Positions 54,647 through 64,000 are shown, counted from the first letter of the stretch. The stretch: DNA of 64,000 nt from FEN-1219 sp964503125 (GCA_964503125.1 CAZCZE010000041.1:1-64000); one strand, 5' to 3'. Made by a program: numbers and translations. Notes: generated from the sequence alone by a model not told the origin.

Positions 54647-56068
54647 TTAATCGAAGCTGAAGATATCCTCCGCTTCGGGCTTCTCCATGCCTTGTTCCCA
54701 GTACTTTTCCCAGATATGGGCCCAGGGGCGGCCGTACATGTCGGGTACCTCGTATTCGAAGACCGTGCCCGGCGCAACGGGCGTCGACCGGCCGTCGATC
54801 GGGAAAATCGTCTGCACGCAGTCGATGAAGACGTACGGGTCGCCCTGCTCGAAACCCGTGGTCTTGACGTAGTTGCGAACGATGCGCACCGGCTCGACGA
54901 GCGCCTCGGGGTCGTAAAGGACGGCTTCGTGGTTGAGCCCCAAAAACTTGCCGGTCGCGTCGCGGTTCGGGGTGTAGATCTCGATGGTCTGCATCTTGCT
55001 CGAGTACTCGAACGCGCCGTGCACGGTCCAGCCCTGGATGTTCGACGTCCAGGTGATCATGGCGTCGCCGTCCCAGAAGCCGATGGTCTCGCCGTACCAG
55101 CGCGGCACGTCCGCTCCCAAGCGCGGCACGTTGCCGTCGAGCTTGAACTCGCGGCCGACGTGGACCGTGGTGATGAAGTTGCGCGCCACGCCCGTGACGA
55201 TCTGCACGACCGACGGCGCGGCGATGACGTGCCATTCCCAGACGGCGAACTCGTGCCAGCGCCGCATGAAGCCCTCGGGCCAGCAGTACTGCGACGGCCA
55301 CTGCGGCGCGTTCGTGTTCGACTGGTGGTACGCCTCCTGCACCATGCGTGTCTGGTACTCGGGCGTCAGCAGCGACAGGATCGTCGGCATCTGGTTGTGC
55401 CGCATGCGATACCAGTAGGACTGCGGGTTCGTGCCCTTGTCGCGCCCCGTCCAATCCGCGAGGGCGTCGGGCGTGTTGCCGGGATGCGCGTAGCGGCCGG
55501 TCCAGTCCGCGAGCTGCTCCGTGCTCGGGCTCTTGGTCGGCCCGCCGCGCTGTTTCGTCTCGGCGAGCAGCGCCTCGTAATGCGCTTGCGCCGTCTTGAA
55601 CGGATACGGGGTCACGATGGCTTCGCGCGGGTAGTCGCGGTCGCAATGGCCCCAGGCGCCCGTGGCCGGCGGGTTGTCGCCCGCGACGCCGACGCCGTTC
55701 GCGCCGCGCATCTCCTCGAGCGCGACGGGGCTGTTGCAGCGGAAGTAGCGCTGGTCGGTCCAGAGGTCGCGGTCCTTGTAGAAGTCTTTCGACGTGAACA
55801 GGTCGACGGGCAGCGGCTCGACGCCGGGCGGCGCGGCGCCGTTACGGGCCGAGCCCACGAAATTGGCCTCGTTGCGAATCGGGCCGTTCGGCCCGAACTG
55901 GAAGGGGATGCTGGCTCCCGTGATCTCGCGGTCGCGGAGGTCGTCGACGAGCGGCCAGCCGCGGCCGACGCTCTTGAAGCCGGTTTCTGCGATCTGTTGG
56001 CCGCTCACTGCGCCCGCGACGAGGGCCACGGCAACGAACACGGACGCTTGACGGACGATGGGCTTCAT
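54647..56068 (-). CDS. Secreted protein of unknown family, paralogue 3 of 3
   Basis: The 473-residue protein has a signal peptide (MKPIVRQASVFVAVALVAGAVSGQ) and all family landmarks of paralogues 1 and 2: FKSVGRGWP, PLPVDLFTSKDFYKDRDLWTDQRYFRCN, EAIVTPYPFKTAQAHYEALLAETK, CWPEGFMRRWHEFA, RWYGETIGFWDGDAMITWTSNIQGW, GLNHEAVLYDPEALVEPVRIVRN and DMYGRPWAHIWEKYWEQGM. Here it leads a four-gene minus-strand set with DUF6152 and two DUF6644 membrane proteins, which is the best clue to function: an exported protein working with a small membrane complex. The stop at 54647 leaves 52 bases to the next gene. Confidence 0.85.
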   Translation of the reverse strand: MKPIVRQASVFVAVALVAGAVSGQQIAETGFKSVGRGWPLVDDLRDREITGASIPFQFGPNGPIRNEANFVGSARNGAAPPGVEPLPVDLFTSKDFYKDRDLWTDQRYFRCNSPVALEEMRGANGVGVAGDNPPATGAWGHCDRDYPREAIVTPYPFKTAQAHYEALLAETKQRGGPTKSPSTEQLADWTGRYAHPGNTPDALADWTGRDKGTNPQSYWYRMRHNQMPTILSLLTPEYQTRMVQEAYHQSNTNAPQWPSQYCWPEGFMRRWHEFAVWEWHVIAAPSVVQIVTGVARNFITTVHVGREFKLDGNVPRLGADVPRWYGETIGFWDGDAMITWTSNIQGWTVHGAFEYSSKMQTIEIYTPNRDATGKFLGLNHEAVLYDPEALVEPVRIVRNYVKTTGFEQGDPYVFIDCVQTIFPIDGRSTPVAPGTVFEYEVPDMYGRPWAHIWEKYWEQGMEKPEAEDIFSFD

Positions 56069-56215
56069 TCTTCCCCCGGACGGTGTCGCATGATTTTAAT
56101 TGGAAAGGACCCTTACACGCGAGTTGAGGCGACTTAAGAATCCCTTGCGGTATTCCGCAGGTTGTGGAGGGTTCTGTAAAGTGTTACCCGCCCTCGCCAA
56201 ACAACCGGGATCGCC

Positions 56216-57152
56216 ATGAACCACGCTCGCTCATTGCTGGGTCTATGCGCCTCGACCGCCACGGCCATAGCCGCCACGCTGGTGCTGACACTGCCCGCCG
56301 GAATCGGCGCGGCGCAGAGCACGGAAGACAGGATCGTCGTCTCCGGCGCCTCGGGGAACTTGGGCGGCCTCACGGTCGACGAGCTGCTCGCGCGCGGCGT
56401 GCCCGCCAGTCGGCTGATCCTCGTGAGCCGCACGCCCGAGGAGCTGAAAAAGTACGCGGATCAAGGCGCGAGCGTGCGCTTCGGCGACTTCACTAAGCCT
56501 TCGTCGCTGCCGGCCGCGTACGCGGGCGGCACGCGCATGCTGCTCATCAGCGTCGGCGGCTCGGGCGACGTCACGGCCACGGCGCTCCTCACGCGCGCCA
56601 TCGACGCGGCCAAGGCCGCCGGTGTCGAGCACATCGCCTATACGTCGTACGTCGGCCTCACGCGCGGCGACACGGCGGGGCGCGCAGCGGATCATCTGGA
56701 AACGGAGAACGCTTTGAAGGCGAGCGGCGTGGCCTGGACGATGCTGCGCAACTCGATCTACATGCACGGACAAATCGCGCAGGCCGCGCGCATGGTCCGA
56801 CGGCCGCGCCGTGATCCCGCCCAACGAAAGCCCGATCGGCTACATCGCGCGCGAAGACTGCGCGCGCGCGGCCGCCGCCGTGCTCACGACGCCGGGCCAC
56901 GAAGGCAAGGCCTACGACATCACGGGGCCCGAGCTGCTCGGCGTTCGCGACGTGGCGGCCGTCGCGTCGGCCGTCACGGGCAAGCCGATCGAGGTCGTGC
57001 AAGGCGGCGCCGAGACGCGGCCCGGCTTCGGCCGCCCCGCGATGGCGTTCACGACCACGCACTTCGAAGAGCTCACGGGCGTAAAGCCGACGAGCCTACG
57101 CGCGCTGTTCGAGGCGAACAGGACCGCGCTGCTGACGCCTCCCGCGCGCTAG
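56216..57152 (+). pseudogene. Exported NmrA-type NAD(P)-binding protein, broken by a frameshift
   Basis: The sequence begins with a signal peptide (MNHARSLLGLCASTATAIAATLVLTLPAG) and a Rossmann site G44-ASGNLG-G51, continuing through LETENALKASGVAWTMLRNSIYMHGQIAQAARMV in one frame. After GTC at 56795-56797 one extra C (or loss of two bases) shifts the frame; the homologous reading continues as DGRAVIPPNESPIGYIAREDCARAAAAVL and ends ANRTALLTPPAR in the frame of 56799, stop at 57150. This is the QorB/NmrA-like family, NAD(P)H quinone reductase-related. The open frame of the first part runs on for over 2.7 kb as meaningless antisense to a permease. A sequencing error is possible. The stop overlaps that of the next gene in a CTAG. 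Confidence 0.8.
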
Positions 57153-59668
57153 TTCTCGCGCAGCGCGGCGGTCACGTCGATGCGCGACGCTCTGCGCGCC
57201 GGCAGATAGGAAGCCAGCGTCGTCACGGCGAGCATCGTCACGGGAACGAGCACGAGCACCCACGGATCGAAGGCGCTGGTTTCGTAGAGCTGGCTCGCAA
57301 CGACCTGGCGCATCGCAATCGCGCCGCTTACGCCCAAGACGACGCCGATGGCTGCAAGCTGCAGCGCGCGCGTGACGAACATCTTGACCAGATTGCCGCG
57401 CTCGGCGCCGAACGCGGATCGCACCGCAATCTCGTTGAACCGCTGATTGACCGAGAACGAGATCAAGCCGTACGTTCCGACCGCGGCCAGCGTCAACGAC
57501 ACGAGACCGAACACGACGAGCATGACGGCTCCGAGCCGGTGCCGGGCCAACGACGCGGCGATGACGTCGGAATAGACGGCGAACACGGCGGGAAGCGTGG
57601 AGTCCAGCGCCGCGAGCTCGCGACGGATCTGCGGAATCAGCGCGGCGGGATCGTCGGTCTCCGCGCGGACCAGGATTGCCATCTTCCGCAGGATCCATTG
57701 CTCCTGCGGCATGTAGACCGCAGGCTGCACGGCGTCCTCGAGCTTGGCCTGCTTGATGTCCGGGATCATGCCGACGATCTCGACGTTATCGATGACGCGC
57801 TCGCCGAGCTGACCCCACGCAATACCCCCGAGACGCCAGCTGTTCCCACCGGGCATCGTGATGCGCCGGCCGATGGGGTTCTCGCCGTCGAGATACGTGC
57901 GTGCGTAGGTTTCATTGACAACGGCGACACCGGCCGAACCGCGCCGATCGGTCGGCTCGAGCAGCCGGCCGACGAGCGGACGAATGCCGAGCGTCGTGAA
58001 GAACTCGGGCGAAACTTGGTTGCCGTACGCGAGCTGATCGGTAACGGCTGCGGTGCTGCCGACCACGGGGTAGGCGGCCAGAGTCACGGGAAACAGCCCC
58101 TGGTTCAGCGGCGCCGCGGATGCCGCACCTGCGGAGGCAACACCGGGCAGCGCGTCGATGCGGCCGACGAGCTCCTGATAGAACCGCGCCACCGGCAACA
58201 TACCCGCTCCGTCATAGACGGGCACTTGCAGTTGCGGGTCCATTCTGGCGTTGTTGACGTCGAGGCGCCCCGTGACGTTGAGCACCACCGTCAACATTCG
58301 TCGCGGATCGAAGCCCGGATCGGCGGACGCAAGCTCCGAGTAGCTACGCACCAGCAGCCCAGCGCCGATCACGAGCACGACAGCCAAGGCGATCTCGGCG
58401 ATCACGAGCGCGCCGAAGATCCGATTGCGCCCCGGCGCTACGGCCGCGGATCGTCCGCCCGTGTTGATCAGCGCGCTCAAGTCGCCGCGCGACACGCGCA
58501 ACGCCGGCGCGAACCCCACGACGAACGCCACGAGCAATACACACGCGGCCGCGAACGCGAGCACGTTAGCGTCGATGGACACCGTGCTCAACCGCGGCAA
58601 GTCCGCGGGCCCGATCGCCTTCAGCAATTGGATCGCGCCCAACGCAAGACCGAGACCGAGCACTCCGCCCACGCTGCACAAGACGAAGCTCTCGGTCATG
58701 ATCTGGCGAAACACGCGCCACCTGCGGGCTCCGAGCGCCTCGCGCAGCGCGAACTCGGTGGTCCGCACCACGCCGCGCGCGAGGAGCAAGTTCGCCACGT
58801 TGATGCAGGCGATCAAGAGAAGGATCGCCGTCGCTCCGGACACGATCAGCACCGTGGAGCGCAAGTCACCGACGACGTCCTCGAGCAACGGTCGCGCGAC
58901 GAACTCGAGCGGCCGGCCGTCCGGCCACGGAATCGACGGGTTCAGCCGGCCCGCGAAGACGTCGAGCTCCGCTTGGACTTGGGCGAGGGATACGCCGGGG
59001 TTCGCGCGCACGTAGCCCTGCATGTTCAAGAGCGGCAGCGGGCGACCTGGCGGTCCCGTGAAAACCTTGGTCCACATGGCCGTGCCGACGGGGAACTCGA
59101 AGGCCTCGGCCGCCACGCCGATCACGGTCAGCGGGCCGCTGCCGACGTTGATAGGCTTCCCGACGATGTTGGGATCAGAGCCGAACACGTCGCGCCACGT
59201 TTGATAGCTCAAGACGGTGTTTCGGTAATCCTCGCCGGGCTGAAATGCACGCCCCATCGCCAAAGGTTCGGTGAAAACCTGGAAGAACTCGTCCGAGGCC
59301 CGGAATTCGTTGAGTGCGAACGCCGTGCCCTCGTCGTTGACCACGGATTGCTCGAAGGAGAAGCCGTAGAACGCGGCCTGAATCGACTGGCCGTCGTCGG
59401 CCATCGGGTCGATGTGAGCCGGACCCGTCGTGCCGCGCGGAAGTCCCTGGGTATCGACCGTGTAGATACGGTAGATGTCGCCGGAGTCCTCGTAATCGAG
59501 GGGCTGCAGCAGCACCGTGTCGACGACGCTGAAGATCACGGTGCTCGCGGCGATGCCGAGCGCCAACGTCGCGATCGCGGTAGCGGTGAAGGCGAAGTTC
59601 TTGCTCAATACGCGCCGCGTGAACTTCAGATCGCGGCTGAGCACGTCGAGCCAACCGGGCATCGCCAT
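57149..59668 (-). CDS. Orphan MacB/FtsX-type ABC permease (ADOP family), copy 3
   Basis: The 839-residue protein has the duplicated-permease layout: MPGWLDVLSRDLKFTRRVLSKNFAFTATAIATLALGIAASTVIFSVVDTVLLQPL at the start, LLLIACINVANLLLARGVVRTTEFALREALGARRWRVFRQIM in the middle, LLVRSYSELASADPGFDPRR in the second periplasmic core, and a C-terminus NEIAVRSAFGAERGNLVKMF ... ARRASRIDVTAALREN. ATG 59668 is preferred because GGGGAGG lies nine bases upstream; earlier codons give antisense-like sequence. It is the last of three tandem copies on the minus strand, 148 bp from the next. Confidence 0.9.
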   Translation of the reverse strand: MAMPGWLDVLSRDLKFTRRVLSKNFAFTATAIATLALGIAASTVIFSVVDTVLLQPLDYEDSGDIYRIYTVDTQGLPRGTTGPAHIDPMADDGQSIQAAFYGFSFEQSVVNDEGTAFALNEFRASDEFFQVFTEPLAMGRAFQPGEDYRNTVLSYQTWRDVFGSDPNIVGKPINVGSGPLTVIGVAAEAFEFPVGTAMWTKVFTGPPGRPLPLLNMQGYVRANPGVSLAQVQAELDVFAGRLNPSIPWPDGRPLEFVARPLLEDVVGDLRSTVLIVSGATAILLLIACINVANLLLARGVVRTTEFALREALGARRWRVFRQIMTESFVLCSVGGVLGLGLALGAIQLLKAIGPADLPRLSTVSIDANVLAFAAACVLLVAFVVGFAPALRVSRGDLSALINTGGRSAAVAPGRNRIFGALVIAEIALAVVLVIGAGLLVRSYSELASADPGFDPRRMLTVVLNVTGRLDVNNARMDPQLQVPVYDGAGMLPVARFYQELVGRIDALPGVASAGAASAAPLNQGLFPVTLAAYPVVGSTAAVTDQLAYGNQVSPEFFTTLGIRPLVGRLLEPTDRRGSAGVAVVNETYARTYLDGENPIGRRITMPGGNSWRLGGIAWGQLGERVIDNVEIVGMIPDIKQAKLEDAVQPAVYMPQEQWILRKMAILVRAETDDPAALIPQIRRELAALDSTLPAVFAVYSDVIAASLARHRLGAVMLVVFGLVSLTLAAVGTYGLISFSVNQRFNEIAVRSAFGAERGNLVKMFVTRALQLAAIGVVLGVSGAIAMRQVVASQLYETSAFDPWVLVLVPVTMLAVTTLASYLPARRASRIDVTAALREN

Positions 59669-59816
59669 CGTTTGCAGCCTCCCCCGCGTCATACCGTCCA
59701 CGACCGCCGGCTTAAGGTACCGCCGGCGCGTCCCGGGCGAAAGACCGTGGCCGGTTCGGCATACGCAAGCGCGGGAAGTTCCGGGTGGCCGCGCGAACCG
59801 GTCGGGACGGTTAGAG

Positions 59817-62261
59817 TTAGTCTGCCCGCAGCGCCGCGATCGGGTCGACGCGCGTCGCGCGCCGCGCCGGCAACCAGCTCGCGCCAATCGCGACCAGCAC
59901 GAGCAGCGCGACCACGGCGACGAACGTCAGCGGGTCACGCGGCGTGATGCCGTAGAGCAGGCTCGTCGCGAGCTGTGCGGCGCCCAGAGCGCCGCCGACG
60001 CCGATAACGACGCCCACGAACGCGGGCGTCAACCCGTGCCGCATCGCAAGGCGGCGCACGTTCTCGGCGCGCGCGCCGAGCGCCATGCGGATGCCGAACT
60101 CGTGAGTGCGCTCCGCCACCTCGTACCCGATCACGGCGGCGAGGCCGACCGCCGCGAGCACGAGTGCGATCAGCGCGAACGCCGTCAACAACACCATGTT
60201 GAACCGCGGTGCTGCGATCGTGTTCGCGAGTGCCGTCTCGACCATGACCACGCTCGGTATCGCAATCTCGGGATCGAGCGCCGACGTCTCGCTGCGCAGC
60301 GCGGCGATGGCGTCCGAGGCGTCGCCGGCCGCGCGCGCGATCAGCACGAGACTCGGTGGCGGCCCGGTGGCCATGGTCCCCCCCGGCACGCTCTCGGATC
60401 GAAAGGGCGTATAGAACTTCGGCCCTTCGGGGGGCTGCATCAAGCCGCCGGCAACGACGTCGTCGACGACGCCGACGACGGTTTCCCAGTTCTGTCCGCG
60501 CTTCACCTCGGAGCCGACCGCGTTACCCGCGGGCCAGAAGCGCTGCACTGCGGCGCGGTTGACGACGATCACACGGCCGGCCCGGACCTCGTCATCCGTG
60601 AACGTGCGCCCCTCGCGCATGCGAATGCCGAGGGTGCTGAAGTAGTTCGGCCGCACATAGTTCATCCCGATCGGTAAGCGCGCGTCAGCCTCGCTGAGCG
60701 TGGCCCCGCGGATCTCGAACATGAAGCCCGACATCGAAAGGGAATTCGGCGGCGCCAGCAAGGCCTGCGTGACGGCCGTAACACCGGGCAGGTTCCCGAG
60801 GCGATCCAGAAGTTGCTCCGACAAAGCATCGCGGCTCACCGGAGTTTGGTACCGGCCGCGCGGCAGCGAGAGCTGCGCCGTGAACAAATTCTCCGTATCG
60901 AAGCCGACATCGACGTTCTGCAAATGGATGAAGCTGCGCACGAGCAGGCCGGCGCTGACGAGCAGGACCACGGATAGCGCCATCTGCGCTGCGACGAGGA
61001 ACTTCCGCACACGAGCACCGCCGCCGCCGCGCACCACGCCGGAGGCGCCATGCCGAAGCGCGTCGCCGAACCTCGGCGACACGAGCTGCAACGCGGGTGC
61101 AGCGCCGAACAAGAGCGCGGTCACGATCGACAGGCCGAACGTGAACGCGAGCAGCGTCGGGTCGAGCTGCACGTCGCTGAGCGCCGTCAAGGTACCGGGA
61201 CGCAGCGGCACGAGGATTCGGAGCGTGACCCAGCCCAAGAAAACACCGACCACCCCGGCGGCCAGCGCCAGCACCAAACACTCCGCCAGCAGCGCGCGAA
61301 CGAGCCGCCAAGTGCTCGCGCCGAGCGCCGACCGCAGCGCGAGCTCACGCGCGCGCGATGTGCTGCGGGCGAGCAGCAGATTGGCGACGTTCGAGCATGC
61401 GACGAGCAACACGAGCGCCACGGCTCCGAGCAGCACGAGCAACGCATCGCGCGTGCTGGCGCCGACGCGCTCCGCCGGGCTCACTACACGCGCAACGGTA
61501 TCCGCGCTGAACATGGCCCGCGGAGTTTCGTCCACGACACGTTTGAAAAGCGCATTGACTTCGCTGCTGGCCGTGTCGAGGGGAACACCGGGCCGCAGTC
61601 GAGCGATGGCCGTCACGAGCTGAAACTCTAGCGGCGAAGCCGGCGCGGGGCGGAGAAACAACGGGAACCAAACGTCGTAACGGAGCGCACCCGCAAATTC
61701 GTCCCACCGCGCGGGCATGACGCCGATCACGACGTGCGGGGCCTCGTCTAGCGTGATCGCACGACCGACCACGTCGCGATCTCCGCCGTAGTCGCGCTGC
61801 CACGTTTCATAGCTCAGCAGGACGACGGCCGGTGCACCGGGAGCCGCGTCTTCAGTCGTGAACGCCCGACCGAAAAGAGGTGGAACCCCGAGAACGGCGG
61901 GCAGACCCGGCGTGATCCGCATCCCGCGAACGAGGCGCGCGCCGCGCTCGTCGTAGGCGAGCACGTCACGAGACTCGTACGCCCCGACTCCGTCGAGTGA
62001 CCTTGCTTCGTCACGCCACTTGGCAACGACGTAACCGAACAACGGATAGAAGCCCGGCCCCTGCCGGCGCGGGTCCACGATCCGGACGAAGACGAGACGG
62101 TCGCCGTCGGGATACGGCAACGGATTCAGCAACAGTTTGTTCACGACGCCGAAGATCGCCGTGTTCGCGCCTAGCCCAAGCGCGAGCGTGAGCACCGTTA
62201 TGCACGTGAACCAGCGGTTCTTGAGCAGCTCGCGGCAGGCTTGCTTGAGATCCTGCAGCAT
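59817..62261 (-). CDS. Orphan MacB/FtsX-type ABC permease (ADOP family), copy 4
   Basis: The 814-residue protein is of the same type: MLQDLKQACRELLKNRWFTCITVLTLALGLGANTAIFGVVNKLLLNPLPYP, LVLLVACSNVANLLLARSTSRARELALRSALGASTWRLVRALL, LVSAGLLVRSFIHLQNVDVGFDTENLFTAQL, and a C-terminus THEFGIRMALGARAENVRRLAMRHGL ... ARRATRVDPIAALRAD. It is very similar to copy 5 just upstream (the stretch SGLLVRS-xIHLQNVD-GFDT is nearly identical), so the two arose by recent tandem duplication. Ten bases separate it from copy 5, so they are likely one transcript. Confidence 0.9.
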   Translation of the reverse strand: MLQDLKQACRELLKNRWFTCITVLTLALGLGANTAIFGVVNKLLLNPLPYPDGDRLVFVRIVDPRRQGPGFYPLFGYVVAKWRDEARSLDGVGAYESRDVLAYDERGARLVRGMRITPGLPAVLGVPPLFGRAFTTEDAAPGAPAVVLLSYETWQRDYGGDRDVVGRAITLDEAPHVVIGVMPARWDEFAGALRYDVWFPLFLRPAPASPLEFQLVTAIARLRPGVPLDTASSEVNALFKRVVDETPRAMFSADTVARVVSPAERVGASTRDALLVLLGAVALVLLVACSNVANLLLARSTSRARELALRSALGASTWRLVRALLAECLVLALAAGVVGVFLGWVTLRILVPLRPGTLTALSDVQLDPTLLAFTFGLSIVTALLFGAAPALQLVSPRFGDALRHGASGVVRGGGGARVRKFLVAAQMALSVVLLVSAGLLVRSFIHLQNVDVGFDTENLFTAQLSLPRGRYQTPVSRDALSEQLLDRLGNLPGVTAVTQALLAPPNSLSMSGFMFEIRGATLSEADARLPIGMNYVRPNYFSTLGIRMREGRTFTDDEVRAGRVIVVNRAAVQRFWPAGNAVGSEVKRGQNWETVVGVVDDVVAGGLMQPPEGPKFYTPFRSESVPGGTMATGPPPSLVLIARAAGDASDAIAALRSETSALDPEIAIPSVVMVETALANTIAAPRFNMVLLTAFALIALVLAAVGLAAVIGYEVAERTHEFGIRMALGARAENVRRLAMRHGLTPAFVGVVIGVGGALGAAQLATSLLYGITPRDPLTFVAVVALLVLVAIGASWLPARRATRVDPIAALRAD

Positions 62262-62271
62262 CGGTCAGCCG

Positions 62272-64000
62272 TTAGTCGGCTCGCAGCGCGATGATCGGGT
62301 CGACGCGCGTGGCGCGCCGCGCCGGCAGCCAGCTTGCGCCGACCGCAACGAGCACGAGCAGTGCGACGACACCGACGAACGTCAGCGGGTCGCGCGGCGC
62401 GACACCGTGCAGCATGCTCGCCGCGAGCTGGGTCGCGACGAGAGCACCGATCACGCCGAGCACGACACCCACGAACGCCGGTGTCAGTCCGTGCCTCATG
62501 GCCAAGCGGCGCACGTTCTCGGTGCGCGCGCCGAGCGCCATGCGGATACCGATCTCGTGCGTGCGCTCCGTGACCTCGTAGCCGATCACGGCAGCGAGAC
62601 CGACGGCCGCGAGCACCAATCCGATCACGGCAAACGCAGTGAGCAGCGCCATGTTGAAGCGCGGCCCCTCGATCGTGCCTGCGAGCGCCGTCTCCGTCAT
62701 CAACAGGTTCGTTAGCGCGATCTCGGGATCGAGCTCGCGCATCGCGGCGCGCAGCGCAGCCATGGCGACCGCCGGGTCGCCGGCTGCGCGCACGATCAGC
62801 GTGAGGCTCGGCGGGCCGGCGTTAGGAGACAAACGCTCCTGCTTCGATGGCACATAGAACTGCTGGCCATCGCGTCTTTGCGTCGGCGACCAAGCAACGT
62901 TGTCCGTAACGCCGACCACGGTTCTCCAGTCGTCCCCCCACTTGACCTCGCCGCCCACCGCGTTGCCGTCGGGCCAGAAGTGCCGTGCCGCGACTTCGTT
63001 GACGAGCATTACGGTGTTGCCGCGCGCCTCGTCGGCCGTGAACGTGCGCCCCTCCAGCAGGCGAATACCGAGCGTGGCGAAGTAGTCCGGCTGCACCGCG
63101 TTGAACGGACGGTCCGCCCGCGCGTCGGCCTCGCTGATGGTCACGCCGCGGATCTCGAACTCGCCAGCGACTATCGCCACGAAGCCGGGTGGGGCGGAGA
63201 GCGCCTGAGTGACGGCGGCGACACCCGGCGAAGAGCGAAGCCGGGCGAAGAGCTGCTCCAGGAGCACCTCGCGGCTCGTCCCCTCTTGGTACCGCCCGCG
63301 CGGCATCGTCAGCTGGGCCGTGAACAGGTTTTTCGTATCGAAGCCGAGGTCGACGTTCTGCAAATGGATGACGCTGCGCACGAGCAGCCCGGCGCTGACG
63401 AGCAACACGACGGACATCGCCATCTGCGCCACGACGAGCAACTTGCGCAGCCGCGGCCCGCTGCCGCCGCGCACGATACCTGAAGCACCGTGACGCAGAG
63501 CGTCGGCGAGCTTGCGCGACCTGAGCTGTAAGGCCGGCGCGAGACCGAACAACAACGCGGTCGCGGCCGACAGAGCGAATGTGAACGCCACGACGGTCGT
63601 GTCGATTTGCACCTCGGCGATCGCGGGCAAGCCATTCGGCTGCAGCCGCACAAGAATCCGCAGCGTTGCCCAGCCGAGCGCGACGCCGACTGCACCGGCG
63701 GCCAGCGCGAGCACGAGGCACTCGGCAAACAGCGCACGCACGAGGCGCCACGCGCTCGCTCCGAGCGCCGAGCGCAGCGACAGCTCGCGCGCACGGGATG
63801 CGCTGCGCGCGAGCAGCAGGTTCGCCACGTTCGAGCAGGCGACCAGCAACACGAGGCCGACGGCGCCGAACAGAACGAGCAGCGCGTCGCGCGTGCTTGC
63901 GTTGATGCGGTCCGCAGGACCTTCGACGCGCGCGGTCGACGGCTCGTTGCCGAAGGACCGCCGCGGCCCTTCCGCTTCCACACGCGCGAGAATCGGATCG
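62272..64000 (-). CDS. Orphan MacB/FtsX-type ABC permease (ADOP family), copy 5 (partial)
   Basis: The frame is open to the end of the window, so the N-terminal quarter lies outside; the GTG at 63981 is internal. The visible 576 codons hold LLVLFGAVGLVLLVACSNVANLLLARSASRARELSLRSALGASAWRLVRALF, the second periplasmic core, and the C-terminus THEIGIRMALGARTENVRRLAMRHGLTPAFVGVVLG ... ARRATRVDPIIALRAD. It is a close tandem relative of copy 4. The protein is an inner-membrane permease without a nearby ATPase in the window; the substrate is unknown. Confidence 0.9.
   Translation of the reverse strand, partial: DPILARVEAEGPRRSFGNEPSTARVEGPADRINASTRDALLVLFGAVGLVLLVACSNVANLLLARSASRARELSLRSALGASAWRLVRALFAECLVLALAAGAVGVALGWATLRILVRLQPNGLPAIAEVQIDTTVVAFTFALSAATALLFGLAPALQLRSRKLADALRHGASGIVRGGSGPRLRKLLVVAQMAMSVVLLVSAGLLVRSVIHLQNVDLGFDTKNLFTAQLTMPRGRYQEGTSREVLLEQLFARLRSSPGVAAVTQALSAPPGFVAIVAGEFEIRGVTISEADARADRPFNAVQPDYFATLGIRLLEGRTFTADEARGNTVMLVNEVAARHFWPDGNAVGGEVKWGDDWRTVVGVTDNVAWSPTQRRDGQQFYVPSKQERLSPNAGPPSLTLIVRAAGDPAVAMAALRAAMRELDPEIALTNLLMTETALAGTIEGPRFNMALLTAFAVIGLVLAAVGLAAVIGYEVTERTHEIGIRMALGARTENVRRLAMRHGLTPAFVGVVLGVIGALVATQLAASMLHGVAPRDPLTFVGVVALLVLVAVGASWLPARRATRVDPIIALRAD

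Noticed and set aside
54551..56137. A 528-residue plus-strand frame antisense to paralogue 3.
   Set aside because: No family sequence; the minus-strand gene has a signal peptide and two paralogues in the window.
56216..59947. A 1243-residue plus-strand frame.
   Set aside because: Only the first ~194 residues are real (NmrA-like); the rest is antisense to a permease and continues past the frameshift at 56798.

Overview
The window is about 64 kb of high-GC DNA that looks like a Gammaproteobacterium, perhaps related to Steroidobacter or Woeseia. The evidence is the house-keeping genes (uvrA, hflK-hflC), a Fic protein very close to the Shewanella SoFic type, and many secreted or membrane families (DUF6152, DUF6644, DUF1552, DUF1592, orphan FtsX/MacB-type permeases). 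This assignment is an inference: no rRNA or tRNA gene was seen. Genes are dense and on both strands, and most long antisense ORFs are GC-driven shadows.

Layout. 1-2.8 kb: the 3' part of uvrA and a small secreted heme-motif protein. 2.8-8.5 kb: an archaeal-type methyltransferase, a PhoD-like phosphatase, a VOC protein and an orphan ABC permease. 8.5-16.6 kb: an accessory island of visibly lower GC. It starts with a decayed uvrA scrap and holds an HNH-type protein, a SIR2 / small protein / SMC-ATPase operon that fits a Lamassu-Sir2 defence system, and a tightly coupled ATPase + PIN-nuclease pair that I do not recognise as a named system. It ends in two gene remnants cut at the same point. 16.6-17.4 kb: a VapBC toxin-antitoxin pair with a palindromic operator. 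17.4-22.2 kb: a secreted unknown, gene scraps, hflKC and a PQQ sugar dehydrogenase.

22-33 kb: a minus-strand block of secreted proteins. It contains an unknown ~470-residue secreted protein, a DUF1592 c-type cytochrome-like lipoprotein, a DUF1552 Tat substrate and an ankyrin-repeat protein, with start/stop overlaps that suggest an operon. A second paralogue of the ~470-residue protein lies at 31-33 kb and a third at 54.6-56 kb, there beside DUF6152 and two DUF6644 genes. A decayed hicAB locus sits at 29.4 kb.

33-57 kb: an AraC regulator, a 12-cysteine metallothionein-like peptide, another orphan permease, a Calx-beta protein with an SDR, fic with a 71-bp tandem repeat array at its promoter, two Tat-exported aldo-keto reductase paralogues (one lacking most of its catalytic tetrad), a giant membrane patatin, a peptidoglycan-binding protein and a quinoprotein dehydrogenase, then small SnoaL-like and membrane proteins. 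57-64 kb: an NmrA-type gene broken by a frameshift, then three orphan permease genes in tandem, the last running off the window.

The most interesting candidates are the ATPase-PIN pair next to the Lamassu-like operon, the repeat array in front of fic, and the exported aldo-keto reductase pseudoenzyme.
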